This document shows positions 29,652-38,856 of a DNA stretch of 64,000 bases, one piece after another (the first letter of the stretch is position 1; each line of letters begins with the position of its first letter). The notes below the pieces were generated by a model. The model worked only from the letters and a program-made list of their open reading frames with translations. It was not told the origin of the DNA and made no database searches. The position numbers were made by a program, and so were the translations under genes. The stretch is from Bradyrhizobium ottawaense (GTDB lineage Bacteria > Pseudomonadota > Alphaproteobacteria > Rhizobiales > Xanthobacteraceae): contig NZ_CP029425.2 of the NCBI RefSeq assembly GCF_002278135.3, positions 1,898,001 to 1,962,000 on the forward strand. Reading direction: 5' to 3'.

Positions 29652-30779
29652 ATGAAGATCGCCGTTGCCAAGGAAATCGATCCGCTCGAGCCGCGAGTCG
29701 CCGCTTCGCCCGATACGGTGAAGAAGTTCAAGGCGCTGGGCGCCGAGATCGCCGTCGAGCCGGGCGCCGGCCTCAAATCGGGCCTGCCGGATTCCGAATT
29801 CACCGCGGTAGGTGCCACCGTCAGCGCAGACGCGCTGAAGGATGCCGACATCATCATCAAGGTGAAGCGTCCTGAAGCCTCCGAGCTCGCGCAGTACAAG
29901 CGCGGCGCGCTCGTCATCGCCATCATGGACCCCTATGGCAACGAGGCCGCGCTGAAGACGATCGCCGATGCCGGCGTTTCCGCCTTCGCGATGGAATTGA
30001 TGCCGCGCATCACGCGCGCGCAGGTGATGGACGTGCTGTCCTCGCAGGCGAACCTCGCCGGTTACCGCGCCGTGATCGAGGGCGCCGAGGCGTTCGGCCG
30101 CGCCTTCCCGATGATGATGACCGCTGCCGGCACCGTGCCTGCGGCGAAAGTGTTCGTGATGGGCGTCGGCGTCGCCGGCCTCCAGGCGATCGCGACCGCG
30201 CGCCGTCTCGGCGCCATCGTGACCGCGACCGACGTGCGGCCCGCGACCAAAGAGCAGGTCGAATCGCTCGGCGCGAAATTCCTCGCCGTCGAGGACGAGG
30301 AGTTCAAGAACGCGCAGACCGCCGGCGGCTACGCCAAGGAGATGTCTAGGGAATACCAGGCCAAGCAGGCCGCGCTCACCGCCGAGCACATCAAGAAGCA
30401 GGACATCGTGATCACCACGGCGCTGATTCCGGGCCGGCCCGCGCCGAAGCTCGTCTCCGGCGAGATGGTCAAGTCGATGAAGCCGGGCTCGGTGCTGGTC
30501 GATCTCGCCGTCGAGCGCGGCGGCAATGTCGAGGGCGCCAAGGCCGGCGAGGTCGTCGACCTCGATGGCATCAAGATTGTCGGCTACACCAACGTCGCTG
30601 GCCGCGTCGCGGCCTCGGCCTCCAGCCTCTACGCGCGCAATCTGTTCTCCTTCATCGAGACCATGGTCGACAAGAAAGAGCAGAAGCTCGCCGTGAACTG
30701 GGACGACGAACTGGTCAAGGCGACCGCGCTCACCAAAGACGGCGCCGTCATCCACCCGAACTTCCAGCCGAAGGCTTAA
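29652..30779 (+). CDS. pntAA: NAD(P) transhydrogenase subunit alpha part 1
   Basis: NAD(H)-binding domain I of the proton-translocating transhydrogenase, which uses the proton gradient to reduce NADP with NADH. The 375-residue protein has AlaDh/PNT_N (residues 1-135, [15 protein letters not shown]) and AlaDh/PNT_C (about 145-300) with the Rossmann motif [18 protein letters not shown] and the loop [13 protein letters not shown]. It stops before any TM helix, as in split alpha subunits of Rhodospirillum type. First of three genes with GGAGG before the ATG. Confidence 0.97.
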   Translation: MKIAVAKEIDPLEPRVAASPDTVKKFKALGAEIAVEPGAGLKSGLPDSEFTAVGATVSADALKDADIIIKVKRPEASELAQYKRGALVIAIMDPYGNEAALKTIADAGVSAFAMELMPRITRAQVMDVLSSQANLAGYRAVIEGAEAFGRAFPMMMTAAGTVPAAKVFVMGVGVAGLQAIATARRLGAIVTATDVRPATKEQVESLGAKFLAVEDEEFKNAQTAGGYAKEMSREYQAKQAALTAEHIKKQDIVITTALIPGRPAPKLVSGEMVKSMKPGSVLVDLAVERGGNVEGAKAGEVVDLDGIKIVGYTNVAGRVAASASSLYARNLFSFIETMVDKKEQKLAVNWDDELVKATALTKDGAVIHPNFQPKA

Positions 30780-30790
30780 GGAGACCCGCC

Positions 30791-31108
30791 ATGGAGCATG
30801 CTGCACAGGTCGTCGACCCCTTCATCTTCCGGCTGTCGATCTTCGTCCTCGCCGTCTTCGTCGGCTATTTCGTGGTGTGGTCGGTGACACCGGCGCTGCA
30901 CACGCCGCTGATGAGCGTGACCAACGCGATCTCCTCGGTGATCGTGGTCGGCGCGTTGCTTGCCGGCGGCGTCGCGAACGTCTCGAGTGGCTCGGGCTGG
31001 GCTCGCGCCTTCGGCTTTGTCGCGCTCATTTTCGCCTGCGTGAACATTTTTGGCGGCTTCCTTGTCACCCAGCGCATGCTGGCGATGTACAAGAAGAAGT
31101 CGAAGTAA
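30791..31108 (+). CDS. pntAB: NAD(P) transhydrogenase subunit alpha part 2
   Basis: A 105-residue membrane part of domain II with three TM helices (about 12-30, 40-62, 70-93), ending in a basic tail (MYKKKSK). It corresponds to the C-terminal membrane region of the fused alpha subunit of E. coli. Follows pntAA by 11 bases with a GGAG site, so it is co-transcribed. Confidence 0.96.
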   Translation: MEHAAQVVDPFIFRLSIFVLAVFVGYFVVWSVTPALHTPLMSVTNAISSVIVVGALLAGGVANVSSGSGWARAFGFVALIFACVNIFGGFLVTQRMLAMYKKKSK

Positions 31109-31147
31109 GCGGCCACCTCGGGCTGAAGGGATCAATGGGGACCTGAG

Positions 31148-32545
31148 ATGAGCGCCAACCTCTCTGCATTTTTGTATCTCGTGGCGGGAGTGCTGTTCAT
31201 CCTGTCGCTGCGCGGGCTGTCGAGCCCGGCTTCGTCGCGCCAGGGCAATCTGTTCGGCATGATCGGCATGGCGATTGCGGTCGCCACCACGCTGGCCAAC
31301 CATCCGCCGGCAGACGGCCTCGCCTGGGTGCTCGTCATCGTCGGTATCGCCATCGGTGCCGCGATCGGCGCGGTGATCGCCCGCCGCGTGCCGATGACCT
31401 CGATGCCGGAACTGGTCGCCGCCTTCCACTCGCTGGTCGGCATGGCCGCGGTGCTGGTCGCCGCCGGCGCGTTCTACGCGCCCGAGGCCTTCGACATCGG
31501 CACCCCCGGCAATATCCATCCGCAGAGCCTGGTCGAGATGTCGCTCGGCGTCGCCATCGGCGCGCTGACCTTCACCGGCTCGGTGATCGCGTTCCTGAAG
31601 CTGTCCGCACGGATGAGCGGCGCGCCGATCATCCTGCCCGCCCGCCACATCATCAACATCGCGATTGCCGTGGCGCTGGTGTTCTTCATCGTTCGCCTGG
31701 TCCTGACCGGCGGCGCGCTCGACTTCTGGCTGATCGTCATCCTGGCGCTGGCGCTCGGCGTGCTCATGATCATCCCGATCGGCGGCGCCGACATGCCGGT
31801 CGTGATCTCGATGCTGAACTCCTACTCCGGCTGGGCTGCGGCCGGCATCGGCTTCACGCTCGGCAATTCCGCGCTGATCATCACCGGCGCGCTGGTCGGC
31901 TCCTCGGGCGCGATCCTGTCGTACATCATGTGCCACGCGATGAACCGGTCCTTCATCTCGGTCATCCTCGGCGGCTTCGGCGGCGAGACCGCGGCGGCCG
32001 GCGGTGGCGGAGGCGAGCAGAAGCCCGCCAAGCTCGGCTCGGCGGATGATGCGGCCTTCATCATGAAGAATGCCCAGAAGGTCATCATCGTGCCCGGCTA
32101 CGGCATGGCGGTGGCGCAGGCGCAGCACGCGCTGCGCGAGATGGGCGACATCCTGAAGAAGGAAGGCGTCGAGGTGAAGTACGCCATTCACCCGGTCGCC
32201 GGCCGCATGCCCGGCCACATGAACGTGCTGCTCGCCGAAGCCAACGTCCCCTATGACGAGGTGTTCGAGCTCGAGGACATCAACTCCGAGTTCGCGCAGG
32301 CCGACATCGCCTTCGTGATCGGCGCCAACGACGTCACCAACCCGGCGGCCGAGGAGGACAAGACCTCGCCGATCTACGGCATGCCCGTGCTTCAGGTCTG
32401 GAAGGCCGGCACCGTGATGTTCATCAAGCGCTCGCTCGCCTCCGGCTATGCCGGCATCGACAATCCGCTGTTCTACCGCGACAACACCATGATGCTGCTC
32501 GGCGACGCCAAGAAGGTCACCGAGAACATCGTCAAGGCGATGTAG
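31148..32545 (+). CDS. pntB: NAD(P) transhydrogenase subunit beta
   Basis: A 465-residue protein: eight or nine TM helices (about 1-260) forming the proton channel, then domain III that binds NADP(H), with VIIVPGYGMAVAQAQHAL, the signature VKYAIHPVAGRMPGHMNVLLAEA, and FVIGANDVTNPAAEED. All nucleotide-binding motifs are present. Third gene of the pnt operon, 39 bases after pntAB. Confidence 0.97.
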   Translation: MSANLSAFLYLVAGVLFILSLRGLSSPASSRQGNLFGMIGMAIAVATTLANHPPADGLAWVLVIVGIAIGAAIGAVIARRVPMTSMPELVAAFHSLVGMAAVLVAAGAFYAPEAFDIGTPGNIHPQSLVEMSLGVAIGALTFTGSVIAFLKLSARMSGAPIILPARHIINIAIAVALVFFIVRLVLTGGALDFWLIVILALALGVLMIIPIGGADMPVVISMLNSYSGWAAAGIGFTLGNSALIITGALVGSSGAILSYIMCHAMNRSFISVILGGFGGETAAAGGGGGEQKPAKLGSADDAAFIMKNAQKVIIVPGYGMAVAQAQHALREMGDILKKEGVEVKYAIHPVAGRMPGHMNVLLAEANVPYDEVFELEDINSEFAQADIAFVIGANDVTNPAAEEDKTSPIYGMPVLQVWKAGTVMFIKRSLASGYAGIDNPLFYRDNTMMLLGDAKKVTENIVKAM

Positions 32546-32564
32546 CACGCGAAGGAAACGGACC

Positions 32565-32735
32565 GTGGCCATCAACAGGGAATGGCACCGGTCCCATCGC
32601 ATGCCGCTCAAGGCGACGCGCGAGCAGCGCGTCGCATGGCACGCCGCCCACAAGGCGGCGTGCGGCTGCCGGGACGTACCGGCGAGCCTCCGGCCCGACG
32701 TCATGAAATTGCTGCGGAGCAGTCGCAAGCCCTGA
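32565..32735 (+). CDS. Small conserved-looking protein, 56 residues
   Basis: Starts at GTG with GAAGGAAACGG upstream. The product is rich in His, Arg and Trp (NREWHRSHRMP, then QRVAWHAAHKAACGCR), with a CGC motif, and ends LLRSSRKP. The pattern of paired HxxH/CxC with conserved Trp suggests metal or nucleic acid binding, but I cannot name the family. It follows pntB by 19 bases and may be the last gene of that operon. Confidence 0.6.
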   Translation: MAINREWHRSHRMPLKATREQRVAWHAAHKAACGCRDVPASLRPDVMKLLRSSRKP

Positions 32736-32760
32736 GCCTGAACCGGGGGCCGGCCGCGCA

Positions 32761-33560
32761 ATGATCACCATCGCCAAATGGACCGTCATCCTGCTCGCGA
32801 CCGTCTATCTCGCCGGGCTCGTCGTGCTCTATGCCCGGCAGCGCGAGATGCTGTTTCCGATACCGACCGCCAAGCGGACCCCGCCTGAGGCTGCAAATTG
32901 TCCGAGGCGGAGGAGCATGTCCTGGCCACCTCGGATGGCGAGAAGATCATCGTCTGGCATGTGCCGGCGAGGCCGGGTCGTCCCGTGATCCTGTATTTTC
33001 CGGGCAATGGCGATTTTCTCGCCGGCCGTGTCAGCCGCTTCAAGGCCATGACGGCTGATGGCACCGGCTTGGTCGCGCTGTCCTACCGCGGCTATGCCGG
33101 CTCGAGCGGCGCGCCGAGTGAGGAGGGTCTGCTGCGCGATGCCGCTGCCGCCTATGCCTTCACCACCGCCCGCTACACGGCGGAACGAATCGTCGCCTGG
33201 GGCTTCTCGCTCGGGACCGGCGTGGCGGTTGCGCTCACCTCGGAACAGCGTGTTGGAAAGCTCGTCCTGGAGGCCCCCTATACCTCGACGGCCGACATTG
33301 CATCTTCGTCATTCTGGTTCGTGCCGGTGCGCCTCTTGATGCGCGATCCGTTCCCTTCCGACGAGCGGATCGCGCGCGTCACGGTGCCGCTCCTGGTGAT
33401 GCATGGCACCAATGACCTTGTCATTTCGATCGTGTTCGGAGAGCGTCTGTTCGCGCTCGCGCATGAACCGAAGCAGTTCGTTCGCTTTGCGGGCGGCGGA
33501 CACGACAATCTCGATGCGTTCGGTGCGATCGAAACGGCAAGGCGCTTCATTGGATCCTGA
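32761..33560 (+). pseudogene. Alpha/beta hydrolase, frameshifted
   Basis: Two frames together make one alpha/beta hydrolase of about 265 residues. The first (from ATG 32761) encodes an N-terminal membrane anchor and LFPIPTAKRTPPEA; the second, from around 32898, continues with SEAEEHVLATSDGEKIIVWHV and carries the oxyanion region PGNGDFL, the nucleophile elbow GFSLGTG, an Asp in MHGTNDLV and the catalytic His in GGGHDNLD. The break lies near 32892-32898 and is fixed by inserting a single base. Either a true recent mutation or a sequencing error; the TTG at 32898 could still give a soluble enzyme. Overlaps the next gene's start. Confidence 0.75.
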
Positions 33561-34992
33561 ACGGCTCGTCTCCCGGCTGTGGGGCGTATCCCTCGCCGCC
33601 ATCCTCGCCTTGTTGCCGCAGCAGGCCTGGGCCGCAAGCGGCCTCGATGGTGCGGCGATGCGCTGGCCCTATGCGCTTCCCTTTGCCGGCCTGTTGCTGT
33701 CGATCGCGCTCGGACCGCTGCTGTTTGCAAAAGTCTGGCACCATCATTACGGCAAGATCGCTGCTGCCTGGTCGCTGCTGGCGCTGGCCTCGCTCGTCAT
33801 TTTTGCCGGGAGCATGGCGACGCTGGCGGCGTTCGTCCATGCCATGCTCGCTGAATATCTCGGCTTCATCGTGCTGCTGTTCGCGCTCTATGTCGTGGCC
33901 GGTGGCATTCTCGTCACGGGCGACATCAAGGCCACGCCGGCGACGAATGCCGGCATCCTCGCGCTCGGCACCCTGATGGCAAGCATCGTCGGCACCACGG
34001 GGGCCGCGATGATCCTGGTCCGTCCGCTGATCCGCGCCAACCGGCCGCGGCGCCACAACGCCCATGTCATCATCTTCTTCATCATCCTGGTCGCCAATGT
34101 CGGCGGCGCGCTGAGCCCGCTCGGCGATCCCCCGCTGTTCGTCGGTTTCCTGCACGGCGTCGACTTCTTCTGGACCACGCGGAGCATCTGGTTGCAGACC
34201 GCAATCGTCGCCGGATTGCTGCTCGCGATCTTCATCGCCATCGATTCCTGGCGCTTCCGCAGCGAGCCTGAGCTCAGCGACGCCGGTCCTGCGGATCCGG
34301 TCCGCATCCGCGGTCTGGTCAACCTCGTGCTGATCGCAGCCATCGTCGCGAGCCTGCTGGCCTCGGCGATGTGGAAGCCCGCTATCGCCTTCGACATTCT
34401 CGGAACGAAGCTGGAGCTGGAAGACATCGCGCGCAATTTGGCGCTGCTTTCCATTGCAGCGCTGTCGGTGTGGCTGACGCCGGACGAGCACAGGCTGGCC
34501 AACGGCTTCACCTGGGAGCCGATCCGCGAGGTCGCAAAACTGTTCGCGGGCATTTTTGTCGCCATCATCCCGGTCATTGCCATGCTCAATGCCGGCCATC
34601 ACGGCGCCTTTGCCTGGCTGTTGTCGGCCGTGACGGCACCGGACGGCACGCCGCGCGAGGTCGCCTATTTCTGGTTCACCGGCCTGATGTCGGCGTTTCT
34701 CGACAATGCGCCGACCTATCTCTTGTTCTTCCAGCTTGCCGGCGGCGATCCGCAAATGCTGATGCATCAGCTGTCGGGCACGCTCGCGTCGATCTCGATG
34801 GGCGCCGTCTACATGGGAGCGCTCACCTATATCGGCAACGCGCCGAACTTCATGGTCAGCAGCATTGCCAGCGAGAACGGGATCAAGATGCCGAGCTTCT
34901 TTGGCTATCTCGTGCGCGCCGGCGCGGTGCTGATCCCGCTGTTCATGCTGCTGACGCTGCTGCCGGTCGCGCCGATCCTGCGCTGGCATTGA
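33550..34992 (+). CDS. Sodium:proton antiporter / CitMHS-like transporter
   Basis: About 480 residues with 11-12 TM helices of the ion-transporter superfamily (CitMHS_2 type). Features: a signal-like N-terminus ending near QAWA, GTTGAAMILVRP, the motif NVGGALSPLGDPPLFVGF and, in the second half, FLDNAPTYLLFFQLAGG and YIGNAPNFMV, pseudo-symmetric substrate loops. The open frame begins at 33403 inside the hydrolase, but coding character starts at TTG 33550, which overlaps the hydrolase stop by 11 bases. Annotated in relatives as sodium:proton antiporter; the ion is not certain. Confidence 0.82.
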   Translation: MDPERLVSRLWGVSLAAILALLPQQAWAASGLDGAAMRWPYALPFAGLLLSIALGPLLFAKVWHHHYGKIAAAWSLLALASLVIFAGSMATLAAFVHAMLAEYLGFIVLLFALYVVAGGILVTGDIKATPATNAGILALGTLMASIVGTTGAAMILVRPLIRANRPRRHNAHVIIFFIILVANVGGALSPLGDPPLFVGFLHGVDFFWTTRSIWLQTAIVAGLLLAIFIAIDSWRFRSEPELSDAGPADPVRIRGLVNLVLIAAIVASLLASAMWKPAIAFDILGTKLELEDIARNLALLSIAALSVWLTPDEHRLANGFTWEPIREVAKLFAGIFVAIIPVIAMLNAGHHGAFAWLLSAVTAPDGTPREVAYFWFTGLMSAFLDNAPTYLLFFQLAGGDPQMLMHQLSGTLASISMGAVYMGALTYIGNAPNFMVSSIASENGIKMPSFFGYLVRAGAVLIPLFMLLTLLPVAPILRWH

Positions 34993-35001
34993 ATCCGCCG
35001 G

Positions 35002-35186
35002 CCGATTTGCTCGCCGCTCGACAAGGAGCTCGAGCTCGGCCTCGACGCCCGGGGGGCAGCGTGGTCTTGCTCCCGACCTTCGTCCTGAGCATGCCGACCT
35101 TCGGCACGGGCAGGACAAACGTCCTGTTCGGGCTGGTCCATGTGATGGTATTTGGCGTCTACGTATTCATGGTTTCGTTGCCCTGA
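35002..35186 (+). pseudogene. C-terminal remnant of a ChaA-type Ca2+(Na+)/H+ antiporter
   Basis: Reading 35011-35055 in one frame gives SPLDKELELGLDARG; switching frame at the G-run near 35050-35060 continues SVVLLPTFVLS and then FGTGRTNVLFGLVHVMVFGVYVF to a stop at 35184. This aligns with the last helix and STGRTNVLNGAAHLALFAAYL end of E. coli ChaA as I remember it. Nothing of the rest of the gene is present. It is a decayed fragment left between the antiporter gene and the cupin gene. Confidence 0.62.
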
Positions 35187-35246
35187 ACCCACTTTGCGCT
35201 CACGCGGCCCTTCGGGGGCCGGGATCGCGTCCCAGGAGAGGTCCCA

Positions 35247-35531
35247 ATGCTTGCCGCCAGATCCGAGGTTCAGGTCGACAACGAGGAGGTCCGGGTGACG
35301 GAATGGCGGCTCGGTCCGGGCAGCGCCACGGGGCATCACACCCACGGCATGGACTATGTGATTGTTCCCGTCGTCGCGGGCGAAATGACCATCGTGGCGC
35401 CGGGCGGCGAGCGGTCCAAGGCGCAGCTGGCGGCCGGGAAATCCTATTTCCGCAAGGCGGGCGTCCAACATGACGTACTTAACGAAACCTCAACCGAGAT
35501 CGTGTTCCTTGAGATCGAGCTGAAGCCGTAG
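35247..35531 (+). CDS. Small single-domain cupin
   Basis: A 94-residue beta-barrel protein with both cupin motifs: GHHTHGMDYVIVPV (motif 1 with two His and later acidic ligand position) and a second strand set GKSYFRKAGVQHDVLNET. It ends at FLEIELKP. GAGAGG lies before the ATG. Such cupins bind a metal and small acids; no substrate can be inferred. Confidence 0.88.
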   Translation: MLAARSEVQVDNEEVRVTEWRLGPGSATGHHTHGMDYVIVPVVAGEMTIVAPGGERSKAQLAAGKSYFRKAGVQHDVLNETSTEIVFLEIELKP

Positions 35532-35623
35532 GTCCGGCCTTACAACTTGCCATCGATCCGTCGCAGTTGATCCCTTACAATGCCCCAAAGTTCCCGCATC
35601 AGATCGCGCGGGGAGTGGCCGGA

Positions 35624-36589
35624 ATGCTGAAATACCTCGCTAAAATTTCGATGGATATTTTCCCCTCGGTGCTCGCGACGATCATCGGGGCGTACATCGT
35701 TAACCACTACATCAACGCCAAGCCGGCGGCTGACGCCCCTGCGGCCGTCGTGGCCCCTGCCGAGGCCGGCAAGAACGGCAAGCCCGCCGATGTGGCCAAT
35801 CTCCCGGCGCCCGGCGTCAAGGCCAAAGGCATCCCCGAGAAGAGCGTGACGGACAAGCCGGCGGCTGAAAAGGCTGCCGATCAGCCGACTGCCGAGCACA
35901 AGGCTGTTGATGTGGCTCCGGCCGAGGCCAGCCCGCGTGGCAAGCCGTCGGCGCGCGAGAAGGCGGTCGCCAAGTCTACCCCGACGTCTACCCCGGCCGC
36001 CAGCACGCCCGCTCCCGCCGCTCCGGTGGTTGAGGCCAATTCGGCGCCGGCTGCCGCGGCTCCGGCCCCCGACGCCAACGACCTCGTGCGTGCCGCGATC
36101 GAGCGTCTGCGCAAATCTCCTGAGGGCAAGTCTCCTGAGGGCAAGTCGTCTGAGGGCAAGTCCGCCGAGACCAAGCCTGCCGAGGTTAGGCCGTCCGAGA
36201 CCAGGTCAGCCGAGAAGCCGACCGAGCCTGCCGTGCGGGAAGCCGCTCGCACGCCGGAGGCCCCGCGGGTCATCAGCATGGAGCCGGCTACGGTCCGTCC
36301 GCTGCCGCCGCCGATCACGGTATCGACGCCCTCACCAGAGGCCTATGGCAAGGATGGCTCCTCGCCGGCCAATCCGTCCTATACGGCCTCGGTCGGCAGC
36401 GATGATCCGAATCGGATGACGCCGCCGGCCGACATTCCCGTGCCGGTGATCGCGCCACCGCTCGATCTGCGCGCCGACGCCGGCGGCTCCATGCCGCGGC
36501 CCAAGAAGACCAATGTCGCCGACGAGATGCTGTCGGGCATGAAGTCGATGTTCCACTCGGTTCTGCCGAAGAGCGCCACCCCCGATTGA
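35624..36589 (+). CDS. Membrane-anchored low-complexity protein of unknown function
   Basis: A 321-residue protein: short cytoplasmic start, one TM helix (about 9-28, FPSVLATIIGAYIV), then about 200 residues of Ala/Pro/Lys/Glu with a tandem Lys-Ser-Pro-Glu-Gly repeat, and a short conserved-looking end (MPRPKKTNVADEMLSGMKSMFHSVLPK) that may be amphipathic. A TTG at 35567 in frame is an alternative start, but GGGGAG upstream supports ATG 35624. Resembles wall-spanning or scaffold proteins; no known family recognised. Confidence 0.65.
   Translation: MLKYLAKISMDIFPSVLATIIGAYIVNHYINAKPAADAPAAVVAPAEAGKNGKPADVANLPAPGVKAKGIPEKSVTDKPAAEKAADQPTAEHKAVDVAPAEASPRGKPSAREKAVAKSTPTSTPAASTPAPAAPVVEANSAPAAAAPAPDANDLVRAAIERLRKSPEGKSPEGKSSEGKSAETKPAEVRPSETRSAEKPTEPAVREAARTPEAPRVISMEPATVRPLPPPITVSTPSPEAYGKDGSSPANPSYTASVGSDDPNRMTPPADIPVPVIAPPLDLRADAGGSMPRPKKTNVADEMLSGMKSMFHSVLPKSATPD
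36114..36160 (+). repeat. Tandem 15-bp repeat inside the low-complexity gene
   Basis: Three copies of a 15-base unit (TCTCCTGAGGGCAAG and variants) encode SPEGK-SPEGK-SSEGK; a diverged fourth (SAETK) follows. In-frame length variation is expected here. Confidence 0.8.
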
Positions 36590-36605
36590 GACGGTGCCAG
36601 AACCG

Positions 36606-37256
36606 TCAGCCGCCGACGCGGGCCAGGCCGCTGCGCGCGGCGTCGTCGCGTGGACGAAGCGATACAGCCCTGGTGTAGGACGCCGCCGCCTTGGCCCTGT
36701 CGCCCAGCCGCTCATAGGCCTGTCCCCGCGCGGTCCAGACCTGCGCGTTGTGCGGATCGGCCTCTGAGGCCTCATCCAGATCGGCCGTGGCCTCCTTGAC
36801 CTTGCCGAGCGCGAGATAGCTGGTGGCGCGGCCGAGCAGCGGCTCGACCTTCTGGGGATTGAGCCCGCTCGCAGCGCTGAAATCTGCGATCGCGAAGTCG
36901 TGCTGATTGTTGCTCTGGTAGATCAGGGCACGGCCATACAGCGCCTGCGCATTGTAGGGATCGAGCCCGACCGCGCGATTGAACTCGTCGAGCGCCGCCG
37001 CGACCTCGCCTGACTTGGCCAGGGATTGGGCTTTTGCGGTGTGGGCCTGAGCCTCGGTGACGTTGGCGGCGCTCACCGCGCTCTCGGCGGGCGCGGCGGC
37101 CTTGGGCGCCTCCTGCGGCTTGTCCTTCTCCGGCATCAGCGATCCCAGATCGAACGAGCAGCCGCACAACGCAATCCCCATGAGCGCCAGCGCGAACGGC
37201 GGCTGCCAGATCCGGCATAGCCACGTCAAGCCGTGCTGGGGGAGGGGGGAGGCCAT
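36606..37256 (-). CDS. TPR-repeat lipoprotein
   Basis: A 216-residue protein with a long signal peptide ending in a lipobox (ALCGC, lipid Cys near 33), an Ala/Pro-rich linker, and three to four TPR units from about residue 68 (AQSLAKSGEVAAALDEFNRAVGLDP, GRALIYQSNNQHDFAIADFSAASGLNP and so on). TPR lipoproteins of this type are periplasmic scaffolds. It converges on the neighbouring gene with only 16 bases between the stops. No closer family is recognised. Confidence 0.85.
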   Translation of the reverse strand: MASPLPQHGLTWLCRIWQPPFALALMGIALCGCSFDLGSLMPEKDKPQEAPKAAAPAESAVSAANVTEAQAHTAKAQSLAKSGEVAAALDEFNRAVGLDPYNAQALYGRALIYQSNNQHDFAIADFSAASGLNPQKVEPLLGRATSYLALGKVKEATADLDEASEADPHNAQVWTARGQAYERLGDRAKAAASYTRAVSLRPRDDAARSGLARVGG

Positions 37257-37277
37257 CTACGGTTCGCTCGCGCTAGA

Positions 37278-37420
37278 GCATGATCCGGACCCGAAGGGCC
37301 GCGTTGGCGAAAAGTATGCAGCGGTTTTTCCTCGCGACAAACGCGCAATGCGTTTGCGTAGAGATTGCTCAAACAACAAACTAAAGCGCGACGACGTTCA
37401 ATCCAAATCTCATCGCGCTT
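37278..37420. repeat. Dispersed palindromic repeat, GCATGATCCGG family, second copy
   Basis: Same ordered blocks as 13540-13650: GCATGATCCGGACCCG, GGGCCGCGTTGGC, GCGGTTT and a closing AGCGCGA ... TCATCGCGCT hairpin, with extra sequence in the middle. Lies just upstream of the TPR lipoprotein start. Confidence 0.72.
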
Positions 37421-37472
37421 GCGTGCCGCATCCGTGGTGCCGACCCGGAAAAGGCCCCGCGCACAAACAATA

Positions 37473-37493
37473 ACGCGGGCCAGAGGCCCGCGT
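37473..37493 (-). terminator. Terminator after rpsU
   Basis: Minus strand: ACGCGGGCC-TCT-GGCCCGCGT followed by TATTGTTTG, 33 bases after the rpsU stop. Confidence 0.8.
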
Positions 37494-37526
37494 CATCGAA
37501 ACTGAAATCCTGCAAAATTCGGTAAA

Positions 37527-37826
37527 TCAGCGCGGTCCGCGCGGACCAGCACCTGCACCCGGGCCACGACCGCCGCGATCACCGCCGGGACCGGCGCCGA
37601 ACACCGGCTTCGGCTTCATCGGCAGCAGGCCTTCGCGCTGCAGCTTCTTGCGGGCCAGCTTGCGCGCACGGCGCACAGCTTCGGCCTTTTCGCGGGCCTT
37701 CTTCTCGGAGGGCTTCTCGTAATGACCGCGGAGCTTCATCTCGCGGAAAATTCCCTCGCGCTGCATCTTCTTCTTCAGCGCCTTGAGGGCTTGGTCGACA
37801 TTGTTATCGCGAACGAGAACCTGCAC
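37527..37826 (-). CDS. rpsU: 30S ribosomal protein S21
   Basis: A 99-residue S21 with the family core [31 protein letters not shown] and [16 protein letters not shown], very basic. The end is a Gly/Pro/Arg-rich tail of about 25 residues typical of Bradyrhizobium-type S21. The start is GTG with GAGGA upstream. S21 sits near the anti-Shine-Dalgarno region of 16S rRNA and aids initiation. Confidence 0.97.
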   Translation of the reverse strand: MQVLVRDNNVDQALKALKKKMQREGIFREMKLRGHYEKPSEKKAREKAEAVRRARKLARKKLQREGLLPMKPKPVFGAGPGGDRGGRGPGAGAGPRGPR

Positions 37827-38087
37827 GCGGCATCCTCTTCAGTGGATCGGATTTGAATTCTGGTAAGACGAAGGGGATGGCGAAAACGCGCAAGCCCTTA
37901 ACCTTGAGGGCGCGGATGTATCAGACAAATCCCGGGATGTCCACCGGACAAGCGGGCTTTCGGGCCAAGTTCAGCCATTAAATGAGGCGAAAATACCTCT
38001 GTGCGGCCCTGATTTGGGCGATTCGACGCCAGGGATGGGGCCGTTTCCGGAGCTTGTTCCGGAATCTTTGAAAGCAGGGGACGACAC

Positions 38088-38810
38088 ATGGATATCAAGA
38101 AATACGCCGCTGAAGCCATCGGCACCTTCTGGCTCACATTCGCAGGCTGCGGAAGCGCGGTGATCGCTGCCGGCTTCCCGCAGGTCGGAATCGGTCTGGT
38201 CGGTGTCTCCCTCGCATTCGGACTGAGCGTGGTCACCATGGCCTATGCGATCGGCCATATCTCCGGCTGCCATCTCAACCCGGCCGTCACGGTCGGTCTT
38301 GCCGCCGGCGGGCGTTTTCCGGCCGGCCAGATCCTGCCCTATGTGATCGCGCAGGTGGCCGGCGCGATCGTGGCCGCCTGGCTCCTCTACGTCATCGCGA
38401 GCGGAGCTCCCGGATTCGATGTCAGCAAGGGCTTCGCATCCAACGGCTATGATGCGCATTCGCCCGGCCAGTACAGCATGATCGTGTGCTTCCTCACCGA
38501 GGTGGTGATGACCATGATGTTCCTGTTCATCATCATGGGCGCGACCCATGGCCGCGCGCCCGCCGGCTTCGCGCCGCTCGCGATCGGGCTCGCGCTGGTG
38601 ATGATCCATCTCGTCAGCATCCCCGTCACCAACACCTCGGTGAACCCGGCGCGCAGCACGGGTCCTGCGCTGTTCGTCGGCGGCTGGGCGATCGCGCAGC
38701 TCTGGCTGTTCTGGGTCGCACCGCTGATCGGCGGTGCGCTGGGCGGGGTGATCTATCGCTGGCTCAGCGAGGAGCCCACGGGCGTCGTCGCAGGCGCGAA
38801 GACGGCCTAA
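38088..38810 (+). CDS. aqpZ: Aquaporin Z
   Basis: A 240-residue water channel with six TM helices, the two NPA half-helices (HLNPAVTVG and [12 protein letters not shown]), the selectivity-filter arginine after the second NPA, and the N-terminal [17 protein letters not shown]. Narrow-pore residues (Phe, His, Arg pattern) point to water rather than glycerol. GGGGA precedes the start. Confidence 0.96.
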   Translation: MDIKKYAAEAIGTFWLTFAGCGSAVIAAGFPQVGIGLVGVSLAFGLSVVTMAYAIGHISGCHLNPAVTVGLAAGGRFPAGQILPYVIAQVAGAIVAAWLLYVIASGAPGFDVSKGFASNGYDAHSPGQYSMIVCFLTEVVMTMMFLFIIMGATHGRAPAGFAPLAIGLALVMIHLVSIPVTNTSVNPARSTGPALFVGGWAIAQLWLFWVAPLIGGALGGVIYRWLSEEPTGVVAGAKTA

Positions 38811-38826
38811 AGCGTTTTCGAGCGAA

Positions 38827-38856
38827 GCGGGATCGCAGCGATTGCTGCGGTCCCGC
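38827..38856 (+). terminator. Hairpin between aqpZ and purK
   Basis: GCGGGATCGCAGC and GCTGCGGTCCCGC pair over 13 positions with one mismatch around a GATT loop. It ends at the purK stop, so it may serve both convergent genes. Just before it, AAAGCGTTTTCGAGCGAAG (38810-38828) is a fragment of the repeat family seen at 55638. Confidence 0.6.

Noticed and set aside
34371..35186. 271-codon plus frame running out of the antiporter gene
   Set aside because: Most of it is an off-frame reading of the antiporter; only the last 45 codons (from about 35050) resemble ChaA and are reported as a remnant.
36114..36160. Short tandem repeats considered as a CRISPR array
   Set aside because: The units are 15 bp, contiguous, in frame and inside a gene; there are no spacers and no cas genes.
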